A stretch of 6,659 nucleotides of DNA, taken from an uncultured Actinomycetes bacterium. Lineage in GTDB: Bacteria > Actinomycetota > Thermoleophilia > Miltoncostaeales > Miltoncostaeaceae. The position numbers were made by a program, and so were the translations under genes. The notes beneath the pieces are model-generated. The model was not told where the DNA came from, searched no databases, and worked only from the letters and a program-made list of their open reading frames with translations. The DNA lies in assembly GCA_903928615.1 (NCBI GenBank), contig CAIYRJ010000275.1, positions 1 to 6,659 of the forward strand, written 5' to 3'. This document shows positions 4,241-6,659 of the stretch, in pieces. The first letter of the stretch is position 1. The number at the start of each line of letters is the position of its first letter.

Positions 4241-6262
4241 ATGGAGCCCGCGAACTACACGATCTCGGACGCCCATCCCCCCACGGGCGACCAGCCGCAG
4301 GCCATCGAGGCCATCGGCGAGGGCATCGTCGCGGGCGAGCGCTTCCAGACCCTGCTGGGCGTCACCGGGTCGGGCAAGACCTTCACGATGGCGAACATCA
4401 TCGCCGAGTCCGGGCGACCCGCGCTGGTGATCGCCCACAACAAGACGCTCGCCGCGCAGCTCTGCAACGAGTTCCGCGAGTACCTGCCGGGGGCGGCCGT
4501 CGAGTACTTCGTCTCGTACTACGACTACTACCAGCCCGAGGCCTACATCGCGTCCAGCGACACCTACATCGAGAAGGACGCCTCGATCAACGACGAGATC
4601 GACCGCCTGCGCCATGCGGCCACCGCCGCGCTGCTCACGCGGCGTGACGTGGTGATCGTGGCCTCGGTGTCGTGCATCTACGGCATGGGCTCGCCCGAGC
4701 GCTATGCCCAGCGGCTGGTGATGCTGGAGGCCGGCGCGCAGATGTCGCGCGAGGACATCTTCCGGCGCCTGGTCGAGGTGCAGTACCAGCGCAACGACAT
4801 GGTGCTCGAGCGCGGGCGCTTCCGCGCCCGGGGCGACGTCTTCGAGATCCAGCCGGCGAACGCCGAGACGGCCTACCGGGTGTCGATGTTCGGCGATGAG
4901 ATCGAGAGCATCACGCACTTCCACCCGGTCACCGGAGAGGTGTTCGGCGACCTCCAGTACGCCGCCATCTACCCGGCGACCCACTACGTGACCCCCCAGG
5001 ACACCCTCGAGCGCGCCGTCGCCGAGATCCGCGCCGAGCTCGAGGAGCGCTGCGCGCTGTTCGACGCCCAGGGCAAGCTGGTGGAGGCCCACCGCTTGCG
5101 CCAGCGCACCGAGTACGACATGGAGATGCTGCGCGAGGTCGGCTTCTGCTCGGGGATCGAGAACTACTCGCGCATCCTCGACGGCCGGTCACCCGGCGAG
5201 CCCCCCGCCACGCTGCTCGACTTCTTCCCGCCGGACTTCCTGTGCTTCATCGACGAGTCGCACAACACCGTGCCGCAGCTGCGCGGCATGTACGAGGGCG
5301 ACCGCTCGCGCAAGATGGCGCTGATCGAGCACGGCTTCCGCCTGCCCTCGGCGGCCGACAACCGGCCGATCCGCCTCGAGGAGTTCCTCGAGCGCGTGGG
5401 CCAGGTGGTGTTCGTGTCCGCCACGCCGGGCCAGTTCGAGCGCGACCAGTCGTCGCGCATCGTGGAGCAGATCATCCGTCCCACCGGACTGGTGGATCCC
5501 GAGGTGGAGGTGCGCGCCACCGAGAACCAGGTGGACAACCTCATCGGCGAGATCCGCGCGCGCGTGGAGGTGGACGAGCGCGTGCTGGTGACCACGCTCA
5601 CCAAGCGCATGGCCGAGGACCTCACCGACTACCTCGTGGATGCCGGAATCAAGGCGCGCTACCTGCACTCCGACATCGACGCCATCGAGCGCATCCGGGT
5701 GGTGCGCGAGCTGCGCCTCGGCGAGTTCGACGTGCTCGTGGGCGTCAACCTCCTGCGCGAGGGCCTCGACCTCCCCGAGGTGACGTTGGTGGCGATCCTC
5801 GACGCCGACAAGGAGGGCTTCCTGCGCGGCCAGACGGCGCTCATCCAGACCATCGGCCGCGCAGCCCGCAACGTGAACGGCCGGGTGCTCATGTACGCCG
5901 ACCGCGAAACCGAGGCCATGCGCGTGGCGATGGGCGAGACCGCGCGCCGCCGCGAGATCCAGCGGGCCCACAACGAGGAGCACGGCATCACGCCCGCGAG
6001 CATCAGCAAGGGCGTTTCGGACATCGTGGAGTTCCTCGGCCTGAAGGGCGGTGGCGGCCGCAAGCGCACGAAGAAGGAGCACGCGGTGCCCGTGGGTGCC
6101 ACGCCCGACGAGATCCGTCGCGTGATGGTGGAGGTGGAGCAGGAGATGATGGCCGCGGCCGAGGAGCTGCGCTTCGAGCAGGCGGCCGACCTGCGCGACC
6201 GCCTCGCGGTGCTGCGCGCGGAGCTCGGCGAGGAGGCCGTGGCCGCCGGGGCAGAGGGCTGA
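4241..6262 (+). CDS. uvrB: Excinuclease ABC subunit UvrB
   Basis: A full-length, 673-residue UvrB, the damage-verifying helicase-like subunit of nucleotide excision repair. It receives damaged DNA from UvrA and then recruits UvrC for incision; it acts in the cytoplasm. It starts with the family's 'PPTGDQPQAIEAI' (13-25). Further motifs are Walker A GVTGSGKT (40-47), the tyrosine-rich β-hairpin that pries the strands apart (about 92-117, YDYYQPEAY at 94-102), motif II DESH (338-341), SATPG (393-397), motif V 'GVNLLREGLDLP' (501-512) and motif VI 'QTIGRAARN' (536-544). The C-terminal UVR coiled-coil hairpin that binds UvrC is at about 629-663 ('LRFEQAADLRDRL'). All key residues look intact. The ATG at 4241 is the only reasonable start: no in-frame ATG or GTG lies closely upstream. 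GGAG touches the ATG directly and is too close to act as a Shine-Dalgarno, in keeping with leaderless translation. The stop overlaps the next start (TGATG). Confidence 0.98.
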   Translation: MEPANYTISDAHPPTGDQPQAIEAIGEGIVAGERFQTLLGVTGSGKTFTMANIIAESGRPALVIAHNKTLAAQLCNEFREYLPGAAVEYFVSYYDYYQPEAYIASSDTYIEKDASINDEIDRLRHAATAALLTRRDVVIVASVSCIYGMGSPERYAQRLVMLEAGAQMSREDIFRRLVEVQYQRNDMVLERGRFRARGDVFEIQPANAETAYRVSMFGDEIESITHFHPVTGEVFGDLQYAAIYPATHYVTPQDTLERAVAEIRAELEERCALFDAQGKLVEAHRLRQRTEYDMEMLREVGFCSGIENYSRILDGRSPGEPPATLLDFFPPDFLCFIDESHNTVPQLRGMYEGDRSRKMALIEHGFRLPSAADNRPIRLEEFLERVGQVVFVSATPGQFERDQSSRIVEQIIRPTGLVDPEVEVRATENQVDNLIGEIRARVEVDERVLVTTLTKRMAEDLTDYLVDAGIKARYLHSDIDAIERIRVVRELRLGEFDVLVGVNLLREGLDLPEVTLVAILDADKEGFLRGQTALIQTIGRAARNVNGRVLMYADRETEAMRVAMGETARRREIQRAHNEEHGITPASISKGVSDIVEFLGLKGGGGRKRTKKEHAVPVGATPDEIRRVMVEVEQEMMAAAEELRFEQAADLRDRLAVLRAELGEEAVAAGAEG

Positions 6263-6573
6263 TGGCCTCCCCGGGGCGCGACGAGGACATCCCGCCGCAC
6301 GGCCCTGACGAGGGCGCCGCGCAGGACCCCGACGGCCGCATCGGCCCGGATCCCGACATGGTGTTCCGCTCGCTCGCGGCGCCCGGGATGGAGGAGGACG
6401 ACATCTTCGCGGCGCTCCTCGGCCTGCCGGGCAAGGGCGCATTCTGGGGAGACGCCCACCCGTCGCCCTACCGGCCGTCCGAGGAGGAGTGGAGCGAGGA
6501 GGCCGAGCGCCGGCGCCGGCGCGAGGAGATCCTGCGCAGGTGGGACCCCGAAGGGCCCCCGACCGGCGAGTGA
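6262..6573 (+). CDS. Small charged protein of unknown function, coupled to uvrB
   Basis: I do not recognise this 103-residue protein. The ATG at 6262-6264 shares one base with the uvrB stop (TGATG), and AGAGGG lies a few bases before it, so it is probably translated by ribosomes finishing uvrB. Codon use is strongly GC-ending like its neighbours, which supports a real gene. The first ~35 residues are rich in Asp, Gly and Pro and look disordered. Residues 37-62 (around 'DDIFAALLGLPGKGAFWG') are the only hydrophobic, motif-like part. The C-terminus (74-94) is an Glu-then-Arg-rich segment ('EEEWSEEAERRRRREEILRRW') likely to form a charged helix. There is no signal peptide, membrane segment or cysteine. 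The tight coupling hints at a repair-linked or housekeeping role, but operon position alone is weak evidence. Confidence 0.7.
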   Translation: MASPGRDEDIPPHGPDEGAAQDPDGRIGPDPDMVFRSLAAPGMEEDDIFAALLGLPGKGAFWGDAHPSPYRPSEEEWSEEAERRRRREEILRRWDPEGPPTGE

Positions 6574-6582
6574 ACCTGCAGG

Positions 6583-6597
6583 TGAGAACCATTCTCA
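6583..6597. promoter_or_regulatory. Fur-family (Fur or Zur) operator
   Basis: TGAGAACCATTCTCA has perfect 6-base arms TGAGAA/TTCTCA around three bases. It resembles the 7-1-7 boxes bound by Fur and Zur (consensus-like TGAnAATnATTnTCA). It is an AT-richer island in very GC-rich DNA. It lies just upstream of a possible -10 and 20 bases before the next ATG, where a bound repressor would block transcription. Sequence alone does not separate iron from zinc control. Confidence 0.7.
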
Positions 6598-6604
6598 TTT
6601 AGTG

Positions 6605-6610
6605 TAGGGT
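6605..6610 (+). promoter_or_regulatory. Possible -10 element of the last gene (TAGGGT)
   Basis: TAGGGT fits TAnnnT and would place the RNA start at about 6617, exactly the ATG, giving a leaderless message; an overlapping TAGTGT (6600-6605) is an alternative. With usual spacing, the -35 region falls inside the Fur-type palindrome, as expected for repression. Confidence 0.35.
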
Positions 6611-6616
6611 GGGGGC

Positions 6617-6659
6617 ATGACACGCCTCCGCCCTCGGAACCACCCCTTTCTCGCAGCAC
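6617..6659 (+). CDS. Start of a probable metal-regulated gene (3' truncated)
   Basis: Only 14 complete codons are present: MTRLRPRNHPFLAA, then the window ends. The basic N-terminus turning hydrophobic (FLAA) could open a signal peptide, but this is too short to be sure. The ATG sits 20 bases after a Fur/Zur-type palindrome, so the gene is probably repressed by iron or zinc. A metal-uptake component such as a ZnuA-like or siderophore-binding lipoprotein would be typical; that is inference from the operator only. The preceding GGGTGGGGG may serve as a weak ribosome site. Confidence 0.5.
   Translation, partial: MTRLRPRNHPFLAA

Noticed and set aside
6574..6583. Ten-base perfect palindrome ACCTGCAGGT beside the Fur-type box
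   Set aside because: It is short and self-complementary without a loop, shares only one base with the metal-box palindrome, and matches no operator I can name. It is probably chance.
5189..6598. A 469-codon open frame on the minus strand opposite uvrB, with a similar one at 4229-5092
   Set aside because: The translations are low-complexity mirrors of uvrB codons without recognisable domains.

Overview
The window is very GC-rich (about 70% by eye), with G or C at almost every third codon position. Its genes are tightly packed, with overlapping starts and stops. The RecO, UvrB, ThiXYZ-type and Lin0512-family proteins, the TAnnnT-type -10 elements and the apparent leaderless starts fit a high-GC actinobacterium, possibly a deep lineage such as Thermoleophilia. 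That assignment is inference from style, not from a marker gene. I see no insertion sequence, CRISPR array, tRNA or rRNA; the region looks like ordinary chromosome.

Layout. Bases 1-407 (+) are the 3' end of recO. Facing it on the minus strand is a four-gene thiamine-precursor operon, read from 3530 down to 429. It has a TPP riboswitch (3530-3433), an ABC ATPase (thiZ-like), a permease (thiX-like), a lipoprotein binding protein (thiY-like), and then a Lin0512-family protein of unknown function. The Lin0512 start overlaps the thiY stop by 4 bases. Just upstream, also on the minus strand, is a glyoxalase I gene (3953-3564). The 287-base divergent gap 3954-4240 holds four consecutive GC-rich hairpins. 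Then on the plus strand come uvrB (4241-6262), a 103-residue unknown gene overlapping its stop by one base (6262-6573), a Fur/Zur-type palindrome (6583-6597), and the first 14 codons of a gene that runs off the window (6617 on).

How the parts work together. The riboswitch should turn the thi operon off when thiamine pyrophosphate is plentiful. The three transporter proteins should import the pyrimidine half of thiamine (HMP or a formylaminopyrimidine breakdown product). Lin0512 is in the same transcript and its translation is probably coupled to thiY, so it is a good candidate for an undescribed step in thiamine-pyrimidine salvage. The riboswitch closing helix appears to contain the probable GTG start of thiZ, which suggests direct control of translation. 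RecO and UvrB are separate DNA-repair genes. The last, truncated gene is probably metal-regulated.

The most promising unexplained items are the Lin0512 protein inside a TPP-riboswitch operon, with a departure from its family's signature motif, and the hairpin cluster between gloA and uvrB.
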